A stretch of DNA of 64,000 nucleotides from Bradyrhizobium jicamae (GTDB taxonomy: Bacteria > Pseudomonadota > Alphaproteobacteria > Rhizobiales > Xanthobacteraceae): assembly GCF_018130695.1 (NCBI RefSeq), contig NZ_JAFCJX010000004.1, forward strand, positions 124,001 through 188,000, given 5' to 3'. The notes under the pieces were generated by a model. That model was not told the origin of the DNA, made no database searches, and saw only the letters and a list, made by a program, of their open reading frames with translations. Position numbers and translations under genes: made by a program. Below are positions 53,953 through 62,540 of the stretch, one piece after another (position 1 is the first letter of the stretch; each line of letters begins with the position of its first letter).

Positions 53953-54855
53953 ATGGGACGACTATGTGCCGGGCGCGTCGCGATCGTGACCGGAGGCGGC
54001 CGCGGACTCGGGCGTGAATATGCGCTGATGCTGGCTGGGCAAGGCGCCAAGGTCGTGGTGAATGATCTCGGCAGCACCGCGGCAGGTGAGGGCGCCGATC
54101 TTTCGCCGGCCCAGCAGGTCGTCGATGACATCAAGCGTGCCGGTGGCGAGGCCATCGTCAACGGCAACGACGTCAGCGACTGGGCCGGTGCCAAGGCGCT
54201 GATCGACGCCGCCGTCGATACGTTTGGCCGGCTCGACGTGCTTATCAACAATGCCGGCATCCTGCGCGACCGCATGATGGTCAACATGAGCGAGGCGGAA
54301 TGGGACGCGGTGATCAAGGTGCATCTCAAGGGCACCTTCGCGCCGTCGCACCATGCCGCTCTGTATTGGCGTCAGGAATCGAAGACGCAGGGCAAGCCGG
54401 TGAGTGCCCGCCTGATCAACACGTCGTCGGCCTCCGGGATCTTCGGCAATGTCGGCCAGTGCAACTACGGCGCCGCCAAGGCCGGCATCGCTGCATTCAC
54501 GATCATCAGTGCCATGGAGCTTCGGCAGTACGGAATCACGGTGAATGCGATTGCGCCGCGCGCGCAGACAAGGATGACCGAAGGACTGCGCGAACGCACC
54601 GAGGAAGAGATCAAGCGGCGGAATCCGCGCTGGGTCGCGCCGATCGTGGTCTGGCTTGCGAGCGAGGAATCGGCCGAGGTGACGGGTCGCGTGTTCGAAG
54701 CGGGTGATGGAATTCTGAAGGTCGCCGAGGGCTGGCACGCCGGCCCCGGCATCGATCCGGTTGATGATCCGAACGAACTCGGCCCGCAGGTGCTGGACAT
54801 GCTGCGCAAGGCGCGTCCCAACGCGGATATCTGGGGACGCGACATCGTCTCGTAA
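53953..54855 (+). CDS. SDR, 3-hydroxyacyl-CoA dehydrogenase type
   Basis: A 300-residue SDR resembling the dehydrogenase part of peroxisomal multifunctional enzyme type 2. It has TGGGRGLG (13-20), NNAG, a catalytic Ser in NTSSASG and YGAAK. The usual reaction is oxidation of a 3-hydroxyacyl-CoA after hydration by a MaoC enzyme, which fits the nearby hydratases. It starts 14 bases after the LivK-type gene. Confidence 0.9.
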   Translation: MGRLCAGRVAIVTGGGRGLGREYALMLAGQGAKVVVNDLGSTAAGEGADLSPAQQVVDDIKRAGGEAIVNGNDVSDWAGAKALIDAAVDTFGRLDVLINNAGILRDRMMVNMSEAEWDAVIKVHLKGTFAPSHHAALYWRQESKTQGKPVSARLINTSSASGIFGNVGQCNYGAAKAGIAAFTIISAMELRQYGITVNAIAPRAQTRMTEGLRERTEEEIKRRNPRWVAPIVVWLASEESAEVTGRVFEAGDGILKVAEGWHAGPGIDPVDDPNELGPQVLDMLRKARPNADIWGRDIVS

Positions 54856-54903
54856 CTTTTGCGAAACTTCCCCCGGAGTGCATTTGAAGTGGACGGTCAA
54901 GCC

Positions 54904-55428
54904 TTAGGCCGCCGCTCGCTTCTTCTTCTTAGCCTTGGCGGGCTGAGCTTCTTCCTCTTCGTCGTCGGCGCCACCAGGGACCGCGCCATCAGACATGGCG
55001 AGGAGATTGTGCTTCATGGCGAGCAGCGCGTCGGACGCCGCCTCGAGCTGCTTGCGGTCGATACCGTTGACGATCCTAGCGTTGAACTTGTCGGTTTCCT
55101 TCCGCAGCTTTTCCAAGAACCCACGCGCCTGCTTGGTGACATAGACGCGCTTGACGCGCCGATCGACCGGATCGGCTTGACGGAGGACGAAGCCGGAGGC
55201 CTCGAGCCGGTCGATCAGGGCGCCGACAGCGACCTTGCCGACGTCGAGTTCATTGGCGAGCTGGGTCTGCGGCAGGCCGTCCTTGCGCGAGATGAAGGCC
55301 AGCACCCACCATTGCGAACGGGTGATGCCAAGCGGTGCCAGCGCGCGGTCGAACATCATCCTCCTGAGCCGCGATACGTCGTGGATCAAATATCCAAGAC
55401 GGAGATCCCAATCGGGCTGTTCAACCAT
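54904..55428 (-). CDS. MarR-family transcriptional regulator
   Basis: A 174-residue winged-helix regulator of the MarR family (ITRSQWWVLAFISRKDGLPQT, then a recognition helix in LIDRLEASGFV) with a Lys/Ala/Glu-rich C-terminal tail. In bacteria like this, MarR proteins often repress CoA-dependent aromatic acid pathways and release DNA on binding an aryl-CoA. Palindrome sites 4 and 5 lie in the divergent gap with the SDR at 55647. It is the best candidate for the regulator that binds all eight sites. Confidence 0.93.
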   Translation of the reverse strand: MVEQPDWDLRLGYLIHDVSRLRRMMFDRALAPLGITRSQWWVLAFISRKDGLPQTQLANELDVGKVAVGALIDRLEASGFVLRQADPVDRRVKRVYVTKQARGFLEKLRKETDKFNARIVNGIDRKQLEAASDALLAMKHNLLAMSDGAVPGGADDEEEEAQPAKAKKKKRAAA

Positions 55429-55477
55429 TGATGCTTCCCTTCAAGGCCCCGAGTCGGGCCGGCGGTTCACAAATACC

Positions 55478-55491
55478 ATACACCAGCGTAT
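55478..55491. promoter_or_regulatory. Regulon palindrome, site 4
   Basis: ATACACCAGCGTAT (reverse complement ATACGCTGGTGTAT) lies 49 bp upstream of the MarR start, consistent with autoregulation. Confidence 0.65.
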
Positions 55492-55561
55492 TTTAAAGGG
55501 AAGGCCATGGAAGAGGCACAATGCCCCGGATCAGGCTCGCGTCGGCCGATTTACAAAAGAA

Positions 55562-55575
55562 GTACGCTAGTGTAT
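55562..55575. promoter_or_regulatory. Regulon palindrome, site 5
   Basis: GTACGCTAGTGTAT lies 71 bp upstream of the SDR start at 55647. The same divergent gap carries site 4, so MarR could control both directions. Confidence 0.65.
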
Positions 55576-55646
55576 TAATATCGTCGACGCTGCCGGCGTA
55601 AGCAAGGCCGGCGCAGCCAGATCAGCCACAGGGACGGGAGCCACCC

Positions 55647-56528
55647 ATGTTCGACGCCGCGGTGCTCAAGGGAAAGCGCATCCTGATTACCGGCGGAGGG
55701 ACCGGGCTCGGCAAGGAGATGGCGGTCGGCTTCGCCGCGCACGGCGCCCACGTCTACATCTGCGGCCGGCGCAAGGAGGTGCTCGACCAGGCCGCGCAGG
55801 ACATCCGCACGCGGTCGAAGGGGCAGGCGTCCGCATTGCTCGCCAATGTACGCGATCCCGACAGCATCGAGGCGATGATGGAGAGCATCTGGGCGGAAGG
55901 TCCGCTCACCGGCCTCGTCAACAATGCCGGCGCGAATTTTCTGGCGCCGACCGAAACTCTGTCGCCGCGCGGCTATGAGGCGGTTCGCTCCACCGTGATG
56001 GACGGCTCGTTCTACGCCTCGCTTGCCTGCGGCAAGCGCTGGATCGCAGCCAACCTGCCGGGCGTCATCATCAGCAATCTCGTGACCTGGGTGTGGACCG
56101 GGTCGGCCTATGTGGTGCCGGCAGCGATGGCGAAGGCGGCGGTGCATGCCATGACGATGTCACTCGCGGTCGAGTGGGGCCCGAAGAACATCCGCGTCAA
56201 CGCGATCGCACCCGGGCCGTTTCCGACCGAAGGCGCCTGGGACAAGCTCAACCCGCTGGCGGAGACCGGCGTCGGCGCGACGCAGGCCGACGAGGTGCCG
56301 TTGCGCCGCTTCGGCAAGATGGACGAACTGCGCAATCTCCTGATCTTCCTGATGTCGGACGGCTGCAGCTACATCACCGGGGATACGATCAGCATCGACG
56401 GCGGTCACCATCTGGCCGCGCCCAGCACGTTTGCCGGGCTTTCAAAGCTGTCGCCGGCCGACTGGCAGCGGGCGCGCGAGGTGATCCAGGCCTCGGTGCA
56501 AAAGGAAAAGCAGGCGCGGTCGATCTGA
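55647..56528 (+). CDS. SDR of the 2,4-dienoyl-CoA reductase type
   Basis: A 293-residue SDR with TGGGTGLG (13-20) and NNAGANF. The usual YxxxK is replaced by AAMAK, as in 2,4-dienoyl-CoA reductases, where the tyrosine lies elsewhere. It probably reduces or oxidises an unsaturated ring or acyl-CoA intermediate. It leads a plus-strand group with the crotonase at 56576. Confidence 0.88.
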   Translation: MFDAAVLKGKRILITGGGTGLGKEMAVGFAAHGAHVYICGRRKEVLDQAAQDIRTRSKGQASALLANVRDPDSIEAMMESIWAEGPLTGLVNNAGANFLAPTETLSPRGYEAVRSTVMDGSFYASLACGKRWIAANLPGVIISNLVTWVWTGSAYVVPAAMAKAAVHAMTMSLAVEWGPKNIRVNAIAPGPFPTEGAWDKLNPLAETGVGATQADEVPLRRFGKMDELRNLLIFLMSDGCSYITGDTISIDGGHHLAAPSTFAGLSKLSPADWQRAREVIQASVQKEKQARSI

Positions 56529-56575
56529 GCATTGGCAGGTGGACGCGTTGCAAGCGCCTCGAAGGGAGAGAGCTG

Positions 56576-57376
56576 ATGGGATTGGCGATATCGACCAAGA
56601 GCTTTGAATGCGCGATCGACAATGGTCTCGCCCATATCATCCTCAATCAACCCTCCCGCGGGAATCCGATCGACGGGGACTTTTGTCGCGAGTTCGCTCT
56701 GGCGATTGCCGAATTGAGCGAACGCTCCGACGTCCGCGCGGTGCTGCTCTCTGCGCGCGGGCGACTGTTCAGCGTCGGCGGCGACCTGATGGCGCTGGTC
56801 AAGCAGGGCGAGGCGCTGCCGGGAACGATCAAGGCCTGGACCGCCGACATTCATGTTGCGATCGCCAGGATGGTGCGGATGCGCGCGCCCGTCGTCGCCG
56901 CCGTCCACGGCAATATCGCGGGCGGCAGCGTCTCGCTGATGGCCGCCGCTGATCTCATCGTGATGGCGGAATCGGCGAAGATCTCCGCGGCATTCTCCAG
57001 GATCGGATTCAGCCCGGACAGCGGATCGACGACCACGGTAACCCGCCGGATCGGTGTGGGCCGCGCCAGACGCTTCTTCCTGCTCGGTGAGACCTTCGAT
57101 GCCGCCACAGCGCTGTCGTTCGGGCTCGTCGACGTCGTCGTTGCCGACAGCGCGGTGCAGACGGAGGCGACGCGGATTGCAATGGAGCTCGCCGCCGGTC
57201 CGACCGAGGCGTTCGGCGCGATCAAGAGGCTGTTTTCTCAAACCAATGATCGGTCCTTCGAAAGCCAGCTCGAGGAGGAAGCGCAGACGCTTGCCGCGAT
57301 TTCACGCACGGCGGATGCGCAGGAAGGTGTCCGCGCTTTCGTCGAGAAGCGCAAGCCGGTGTTCTCGGGAAAATGA
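56576..57376 (+). CDS. Crotonase-fold enoyl-CoA isomerase/hydratase (PaaG-like)
   Basis: A 266-residue crotonase-family protein. The oxyanion-hole segments are SVGGDL and IAGGS. The acid/base region reads FSRIGFSPDSG, which has the Asp of the PaaG isomerase group instead of the second Glu of true hydratases. It is therefore more likely a double-bond isomerase or ring-handling enzyme. It follows the SDR by 47 bases. Confidence 0.88.
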   Translation: MGLAISTKSFECAIDNGLAHIILNQPSRGNPIDGDFCREFALAIAELSERSDVRAVLLSARGRLFSVGGDLMALVKQGEALPGTIKAWTADIHVAIARMVRMRAPVVAAVHGNIAGGSVSLMAAADLIVMAESAKISAAFSRIGFSPDSGSTTTVTRRIGVGRARRFFLLGETFDAATALSFGLVDVVVADSAVQTEATRIAMELAAGPTEAFGAIKRLFSQTNDRSFESQLEEEAQTLAAISRTADAQEGVRAFVEKRKPVFSGK

Positions 57377-57431
57377 CCCGCGACGCGACGTGAAGCGACA
57401 ATCTTGGCAGTCACTCGTACTCTGCAATAAC

Positions 57432-57445
57432 GTACACACATAAAC
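57432..57445. promoter_or_regulatory. Regulon palindrome, site 6 (half match)
   Basis: GTACACACATAAAC keeps one good half (GTACAC) of the shared pattern, the other half being degenerate. It lies 52 bp before the ligase start. Confidence 0.35.
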
Positions 57446-57452
57446 CAATTAA

Positions 57453-57470
57453 TCCGGCGGCGAAGCCGGA
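57453..57470. other. GC-rich hairpin in ligase leader
   Basis: TCCGGC-GGCGAA-GCCGGA forms a six-base-pair stem with a six-base loop, 27 bases before the ligase ATG. There is no following U-run, so it is not a clear terminator; it may affect mRNA stability or translation. Confidence 0.3.
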
Positions 57471-57497
57471 CGATGCACGACACGAGAGGAGGGAGAA

Positions 57498-59123
57498 ATG
57501 ACCGTGGCCGCCGCCCTACGAGACACGTCCCACGCGAGCTTTCGCGAAGCCGGCTACTGGCTCGACAAGACCGTCGACCAGTTGCTGAGCGAAGCGGTTG
57601 CGAGAACGCCCGACAAGGTTGCTATCGTCGCGGATCGGGCGGATCGCGACCAGGCGCCGCGCTTCTCCTACAGGGAGTTGAACGATCTTGCCAATCGCGC
57701 TGCCAGTTCGTTGCGGCGGCTCGGCGTCAACAGTGGCGACGTCGTCACGGTGCAATTGCCGAACTGGTGGGAGTTCGTGGTCACGGCGTTCGCCTGCAGC
57801 AAGATCGGCGCTGTCATGAACCCGGTGATGCCGATCCTGCGCGAGCGCGAACTGCTCTACATCCTGAACTTCTGCGAGGCGAAGGTCTTCATCGTGCCGA
57901 AGAGCTATCGCGGTTTCGACTATGCCGCGATGGCAGAGGGCATGCGTGCCGAGCTGCCGCATCTCAAGCACGTGATCGTGGCCGACGGTGACGGCGAGAC
58001 CGGCTTCGAGCGCATGCTGCTATCGTCGGAGCCTTCCAGGCTTCCGCCCGGCCTGCGTCCGGACGACATGGCGGTGCTGATGTTCACGTCGGGTACGACC
58101 GGCGAGCCCAAGGGCGTCATGCACACCTCGAACTCGCTGATCGCCTGCTGCAAGGCGCTGTCGGGTCGGTTTGGATTGGACGCGAGCGATGTGCTGCTGG
58201 TGGCATCGCCGGTTGGCCACATGACGGGCTATGCTGCGATCGTGCTGCTTTCGGTCTATCTCGGCGGCACGATGATCCTTCAGGATGTCTGGGAAGCCAA
58301 GCGCGGCGTCAACCTGATAGCAGGTGAAGGCGTGACCTACACCGCGGCATCCACCCCGTTCCTCAGCGACATCTGCGAAGCCGTGAGGGCTGGTGCGCCG
58401 CATCCGAAGAGCCTGCGCTCCTTCCTGTGCGGCGGCGCGCCTATCCCGTCGGTCCTGATCGAACGCGCGGCCGAGGAACTCGGCCTGACGGTCTGCTCGC
58501 TCTGGGGCATGACGGAAGTGCTGTCGGGCACGCTGACGGAGCCGTCGCGTGCCGCCGGGAAATCGGCGAGCACAGATGGCCGCGCGCTGGAGGGGATGGA
58601 GGTCAGGATCGTCGATACCGACGGCAGGCCGATGCGGGCAGGCGAGTCAGGCCGACTTTTGGTGCGTGGCGCCCAGATGTTCAAGGGATACTACAGGCGG
58701 CCGGAGCTGCAGACTTTCGATCGCGACGGCTGGTTCGATTCCGGCGATCTCGCCTACATGGACGGGGATGGCTACATCCGTATCTCCGGTCGCGTGAAGG
58801 ACATCCTGATCCGGGGCGGCGAGAATGTGCCGGTCGTCGAGATCGAGAACCTGCTCTACAAGCATCCCGCGGTGTCCGGTGTCGCGGTGGTCGGATTTCC
58901 GGACGCGCGTCTCGGCGAGCGCGGCTGCGCCTTCATCGTGCCCCGGAGCGGGAGCACGATCGATCTCGCAGCGGTGCAGACTTATCTCGGCGAGGCGAAG
59001 ATGGCCAAGCAGTTTTGGCCGGAACGGGTGGAGATCGTCGCCGAGTTGCCGCGCACGGCGAGCGGAAAGATCCAGAAGTTCAAGCTGCGCGAGATGGCTG
59101 TCGCGTTTGCCGACGCCAAATAG
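57498..59123 (+). CDS. Acyl-CoA ligase (AMP-forming), alicyclic/aromatic acid type
   Basis: A 541-residue AMP-binding ligase with TSGTTG (197-202), a GWFDSGDLAYMDGDGYI core motif and the catalytic lysine K524 (ASGKIQ). The overall sequence resembles cyclohexanecarboxylate-CoA ligases. It should be the entry step of the pathway, making the CoA ester that the SDRs, crotonases and hydratases process. The acid specificity is inferred from resemblance only. Confidence 0.92.
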   Translation: MTVAAALRDTSHASFREAGYWLDKTVDQLLSEAVARTPDKVAIVADRADRDQAPRFSYRELNDLANRAASSLRRLGVNSGDVVTVQLPNWWEFVVTAFACSKIGAVMNPVMPILRERELLYILNFCEAKVFIVPKSYRGFDYAAMAEGMRAELPHLKHVIVADGDGETGFERMLLSSEPSRLPPGLRPDDMAVLMFTSGTTGEPKGVMHTSNSLIACCKALSGRFGLDASDVLLVASPVGHMTGYAAIVLLSVYLGGTMILQDVWEAKRGVNLIAGEGVTYTAASTPFLSDICEAVRAGAPHPKSLRSFLCGGAPIPSVLIERAAEELGLTVCSLWGMTEVLSGTLTEPSRAAGKSASTDGRALEGMEVRIVDTDGRPMRAGESGRLLVRGAQMFKGYYRRPELQTFDRDGWFDSGDLAYMDGDGYIRISGRVKDILIRGGENVPVVEIENLLYKHPAVSGVAVVGFPDARLGERGCAFIVPRSGSTIDLAAVQTYLGEAKMAKQFWPERVEIVAELPRTASGKIQKFKLREMAVAFADAK

Positions 59124-59124
59124 C

Positions 59125-59928
59125 TCACTGGTCGCCGTAGGTCGGATCCCGTCGCTCACGAAACGCGGCGACGGCTTCCGCATGGTCGTGTGTCTCCAGC
59201 AGGATGACTTGTTGGCGGTCCTCCATCATCAGCGCCGCATCGAGGCTCGGCGCGTCGATCAACGTGTTGAGCGCCTGTTTGGTCATGCGAAGTCCCATCG
59301 GCGACACAAGCAGCATGTCCTCGGCGAATGCGAGCCCCCTTCTGAGCAAATCGTCACCCGGCACGATGTCGCTGACAAGTCCGATTGCTTTGGCGCGATC
59401 GGCCTTGATGAAGCGTCCCGTGAGCAGAAATTCCGAGGCCACAGAGAGGCCGACCAGGCGCGGCAGCAGGTAGCCCGAGCCCATGTCGCAGCCGCCGACA
59501 CCGATCTTGATATAGGCGGCGTTCATCCTCGCATCCGGTGCGGCAAAGCGGACGTCGCAGGCGAGCAGGAAGGAAAAGCCGGCGCCGCAGGCCGCGCCAT
59601 GGGCGAGGCCGATGATCGGCTGCGGACAGGATCGCATCAGGCGGATCACGCCGGAGTAGTTCTGCTGCATCTTGAGCTGGCGCTGCGGCCGGCCCTTGCC
59701 GGGCACGGCGAAGGCATCAGAGCCGAGCTCGGCGCCGGCGGAAAATTGCGGCCCGTTGCCGCGTAGGACCACGACGCGCGTGGTCGGCCGATCGTGCAGG
59801 GCGGAGAGATAAGCGGTGAGTTCCGCGATCATGTCGGGCGAAACGGCGTTGAGCTCGGCAGGGCGGTTCAAGGTCAGGATATCGATCGCGCCCTTGCTCT
59901 CGATCGTGATGGTGGTCGTTTGCGTCAC
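59125..59928 (-). CDS. Crotonase-family enoyl-CoA hydratase/isomerase
   Basis: A 267-residue crotonase-fold protein with FSAGAEL and AACGAGF oxyanion regions and KIGVGGCDMGSG in the catalytic region, different from classical hydratase Glu164. I chose GTG 59928 because AGGAG lies seven bases upstream; the ATG at 59964 would sit next to regulon site 7. It ends two bases from the convergent ligase gene. Confidence 0.88.
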   Translation of the reverse strand: MTQTTTITIESKGAIDILTLNRPAELNAVSPDMIAELTAYLSALHDRPTTRVVVLRGNGPQFSAGAELGSDAFAVPGKGRPQRQLKMQQNYSGVIRLMRSCPQPIIGLAHGAACGAGFSFLLACDVRFAAPDARMNAAYIKIGVGGCDMGSGYLLPRLVGLSVASEFLLTGRFIKADRAKAIGLVSDIVPGDDLLRRGLAFAEDMLLVSPMGLRMTKQALNTLIDAPSLDAALMMEDRQQVILLETHDHAEAVAAFRERRDPTYGDQ

Positions 59929-59967
59929 GGCTGCGCTCCTATCGGTCAACGTCCTTGATGGCATATA

Positions 59968-59981
59968 GTAATATAGTGTAC
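59968..59981. promoter_or_regulatory. Regulon palindrome, site 7
   Basis: GTAATATAGTGTAC, embedded in ATA...TAT symmetry, lies between the crotonase (start 59928) and the SDR (start 60063). One half matches GTGTAC exactly. Confidence 0.55.
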
Positions 59982-60062
59982 TATCGCGACGCGCAATGCT
60001 CGTCGAGGCCGTCGAAGGAAGGTCGCCGCCGCTTGCGCCAAGACCTTCAGGGAGCAGCACGC

Positions 60063-60938
60063 ATGCCATATCAATCCGTGTTCAGGCCGGATCTGTTCAA
60101 GGGGCAGACCATCATCGTGACCGGCGGCGGCAGCGGCATCGGGCGCTGCACCGCCCATGAGCTCGCCGCGCTCGGCGCCAATGTCGCGATCCTCGGCCGG
60201 ACGATGGCGAAGCTCGTCGAGGTGCAGCGCGAGATTGAGGAGGATGGCGGCCAGGCGATGAGCCATGCCTGCGACATCCGCGATGAGACGATGGTGGTCG
60301 GCGCTGTCGACGCGGTGCTGGCGTGCTATGGCCGGATCGACGGTCTGGTCAACAATGCCGGCGGGCAATTTCGTGCACCATTGAAGGCGATCTCGACCAA
60401 GGGGTTTGAGGCTGTCGTGCGCAACAATCTGACCGGCGGCTTCATCTTCATGCGCGAGGTCTACAACCGCTGGATGGAGGCCAATGGCGGCGCGATCGTC
60501 AACATCATCGCCGACATCTGGCACGGCTGGCCCGAGTTCGGCCATTCGGCCGCAGCCCGCGGCGGCATGTTGACCCTCACCGAGACGGCGGCCTGCGAAT
60601 GGTCGGCCTCGGGCGTGCGCGTCAATGCGGTGGCGCCCGGCGGCATCGTCTCCAGCGGCTTCGATACCTATACGCCGGAGATGCAGAAGAAGCTCCACGA
60701 CTTCACCGAACGCGTGCCGCTGCAGCGGTTCGGCACGGAAGCCGAAATTTCGGCCGCCATCACCTATCTACTGTCGCCGGCAGCGGCCTACATCACTGGT
60801 TCTTGTCTGCGCGTCGACGGCGGAACGCCGAATGCGCGCACCACCTGGAAGCTCGAGCCGCATAGCCGCAGCACGCCCTTCGAAGGCTTCCATCGCGTGA
60901 AGCTGCCCGAAGTGATGAAGCGCAAGGCCAGCGCGTAG
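60063..60938 (+). CDS. SDR of the 2,4-dienoyl-CoA reductase type, variant
   Basis: A 291-residue SDR with TGGGSGIG (20-27) and NNAGGQF. Where SDRs carry YxxxK it has SAAAR, so both the tyrosine and the lysine are replaced. It may use other residues, or may be a non-standard reductase. AGGGAG precedes the ATG. Divergent from the crotonase, it shares site 7. Confidence 0.87.
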   Translation: MPYQSVFRPDLFKGQTIIVTGGGSGIGRCTAHELAALGANVAILGRTMAKLVEVQREIEEDGGQAMSHACDIRDETMVVGAVDAVLACYGRIDGLVNNAGGQFRAPLKAISTKGFEAVVRNNLTGGFIFMREVYNRWMEANGGAIVNIIADIWHGWPEFGHSAAARGGMLTLTETAACEWSASGVRVNAVAPGGIVSSGFDTYTPEMQKKLHDFTERVPLQRFGTEAEISAAITYLLSPAAAYITGSCLRVDGGTPNARTTWKLEPHSRSTPFEGFHRVKLPEVMKRKASA

Positions 60939-60948
60939 CCGGCCGCGT

Positions 60949-61962
60949 TCAGTCGACCGCGATGATCAGCTTGCCTTGGTTCTCGCCGCGGTAAAGTCTC
61001 GCGATCGCGCCGGGAGCGTGCTCCAGACCCGGCAGGATCTCCTCGTCGTGAACGATCCTGCCAGCCAACGTGAGCTCGGCGAGGCGCGCCGCCGCCGTTT
61101 CGAACTCGGCGAGATGATCGAAGATGATGAAGCCCGACCAGCGCAGGCGGCGGGTAAGAATTTCGCGCTCGGGACGCGGGCCGGTGGGGACGGGGGTCCA
61201 GGATGCATTGGCTGCCGTGCCGCACTGGATCACGCGTCCGCGCAGGCGCATGGTGCGGATGGCGACATCGGCGATCGAACCACCGGTGTTATCAAAGAAG
61301 ATGTCGTTGCCGTCAGGGCAGGCCGCACGGATCGCCGCGCCGAGGTCGGGTGCCTCGCGATAGTTGATCATCTCTGCGTACCCGTAGCGTGCCTTTGCGT
61401 GCGCAGCCTTGTTGGATGAACCGGTCAGCCCGACCGCGCGGCAGCCCGCGATTTTTGCGAGCTGACCGACAAAACTTCCGACGCTGCCGGCCGCCGTCGA
61501 CACCAGCACATGCTCGCCGGGCTTGGGATCGCCGAGGCCGTGGAAGGCGAGATAGGCGGTGATTCCGTTCATGCCGAGCACGCTCAGATTGGCGCTGAGC
61601 GGGAGGCTGGATGGAACGACGCGGCGCAGCACAGCGTCCGGCGTCGTGAGGCAATATCGCTGCCAGCCGAACCAGCCATAGACGTGCTCGCCGGGACGAT
61701 AGTCAGGAACATTGCTCGCGATGATCTCGCCGACCGCGAGCGCGCGCATCGGCGTGTCGAGCGGCACCGGTGCGCTGTAATTTCCCTCCTCATTGGCCCA
61801 TCCGCGTTGCGCGGGATCGACGGAGAGGTAGCGATTTGCGATCAGGATCTCGCCCTTGCCGGGGGCGGCGATCGGTTCCGTGACCAGCGAGAAGTGTTCG
61901 CCCTGCGGAATTCCACGCGGCCGCGCCGTCAGCCGCACCTGCCGGTTTTCATGTATGGTCAT
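60949..61962 (-). CDS. Zinc-free medium-chain reductase (prostaglandin reductase/CurA type)
   Basis: A 337-residue NADP-dependent oxidoreductase. The cofactor loop is AAGSVGSFVGQLAKIAG near residue 155; the structural-zinc cysteines of alcohol dehydrogenases are absent. It likely reduces an enone or quinone-like double bond. Regulon site 8 lies only 19 bp before the ATG, in a good position to block transcription. Confidence 0.9.
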   Translation of the reverse strand: MTIHENRQVRLTARPRGIPQGEHFSLVTEPIAAPGKGEILIANRYLSVDPAQRGWANEEGNYSAPVPLDTPMRALAVGEIIASNVPDYRPGEHVYGWFGWQRYCLTTPDAVLRRVVPSSLPLSANLSVLGMNGITAYLAFHGLGDPKPGEHVLVSTAAGSVGSFVGQLAKIAGCRAVGLTGSSNKAAHAKARYGYAEMINYREAPDLGAAIRAACPDGNDIFFDNTGGSIADVAIRTMRLRGRVIQCGTAANASWTPVPTGPRPEREILTRRLRWSGFIIFDHLAEFETAAARLAELTLAGRIVHDEEILPGLEHAPGAIARLYRGENQGKLIIAVD

Positions 61963-61980
61963 GGCACGATCCTCAAATTG

Positions 61981-61994
61981 GTACGCTTGTGTAC
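61981..61994. promoter_or_regulatory. Regulon palindrome, site 8
   Basis: GTACGCTTGTGTAC is near-perfect and lies between the reductase (start 61962) and the hydratase operon (start 62088). Confidence 0.65.
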
Positions 61995-62087
61995 GATATA
62001 ACTATACGGTAAAAATCGGTCGGGAGACAAGGACGTCCGGCGGGTCGAAAGCTGCCAGGTCACCCTGTAAAACAGAAGAGGCAAGCG

Positions 62088-62540
62088 ATGGCGGGGCTCT
62101 ACTTCGAGCAATTTTCGGTCGGGCAGACCTTCGTCCACGAGATTCGGCGCACCGTGACTGACATGGACAACATCCTGTTCTCGTCGCTGACCTATAATCC
62201 GGCGGCGGTGCATATCGATCATCACTATGCGGCAAGCACCGAGTTTGGAAAGCCGCTGATGAACTCGATCTTCACGCTCGGGCTGATCATCGGCCTGTCG
62301 GTGCAGGACACGACGCTCGGAACCACCGTTGGCAATCTCGGCATGGAGGACACGCGGTTCCCGAAGCCGGTGTTTGCCGGCGATACGCTGCGCGCCGAGA
62401 CCAAGATCGTCGCTGTGCGCGAGAGTAAGTCGCGGCCGACCCAGGGCATCGTGACCTTCGAGCACCGCGGCTTCAACCAGCGTGACGAAGAGGTGGTGTA
62501 CTGCCGCAGGAACGGCTTGATGATGCGGAGGCCGGCATGA
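62088..62540 (+). CDS. MaoC-family hydratase (mesaconyl-CoA hydratase-like)
   Basis: A 150-residue hot-dog hydratase with TYNPAAVHID, that is N37 and H42 at the catalytic positions. An Asn in place of Asp is typical of the mesaconyl-CoA hydratase subgroup. It overlaps the CitE-like gene (ATGA). The pair suggest a C4/C5 dicarboxyl-CoA step: hydration followed by cleavage. Confidence 0.9.
   Translation: MAGLYFEQFSVGQTFVHEIRRTVTDMDNILFSSLTYNPAAVHIDHHYAASTEFGKPLMNSIFTLGLIIGLSVQDTTLGTTVGNLGMEDTRFPKPVFAGDTLRAETKIVAVRESKSRPTQGIVTFEHRGFNQRDEEVVYCRRNGLMMRRPA

Noticed and set aside
52599..54335. 578-residue open frame on the minus strand
   Set aside because: Antisense to the LivK-type protein and an SDR with clear motifs.
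59929..59964. ATG 59964 as the crotonase start
   Set aside because: GTG 59928 has AGGAG seven bases upstream, and the ATG would lie against the regulatory palindrome.
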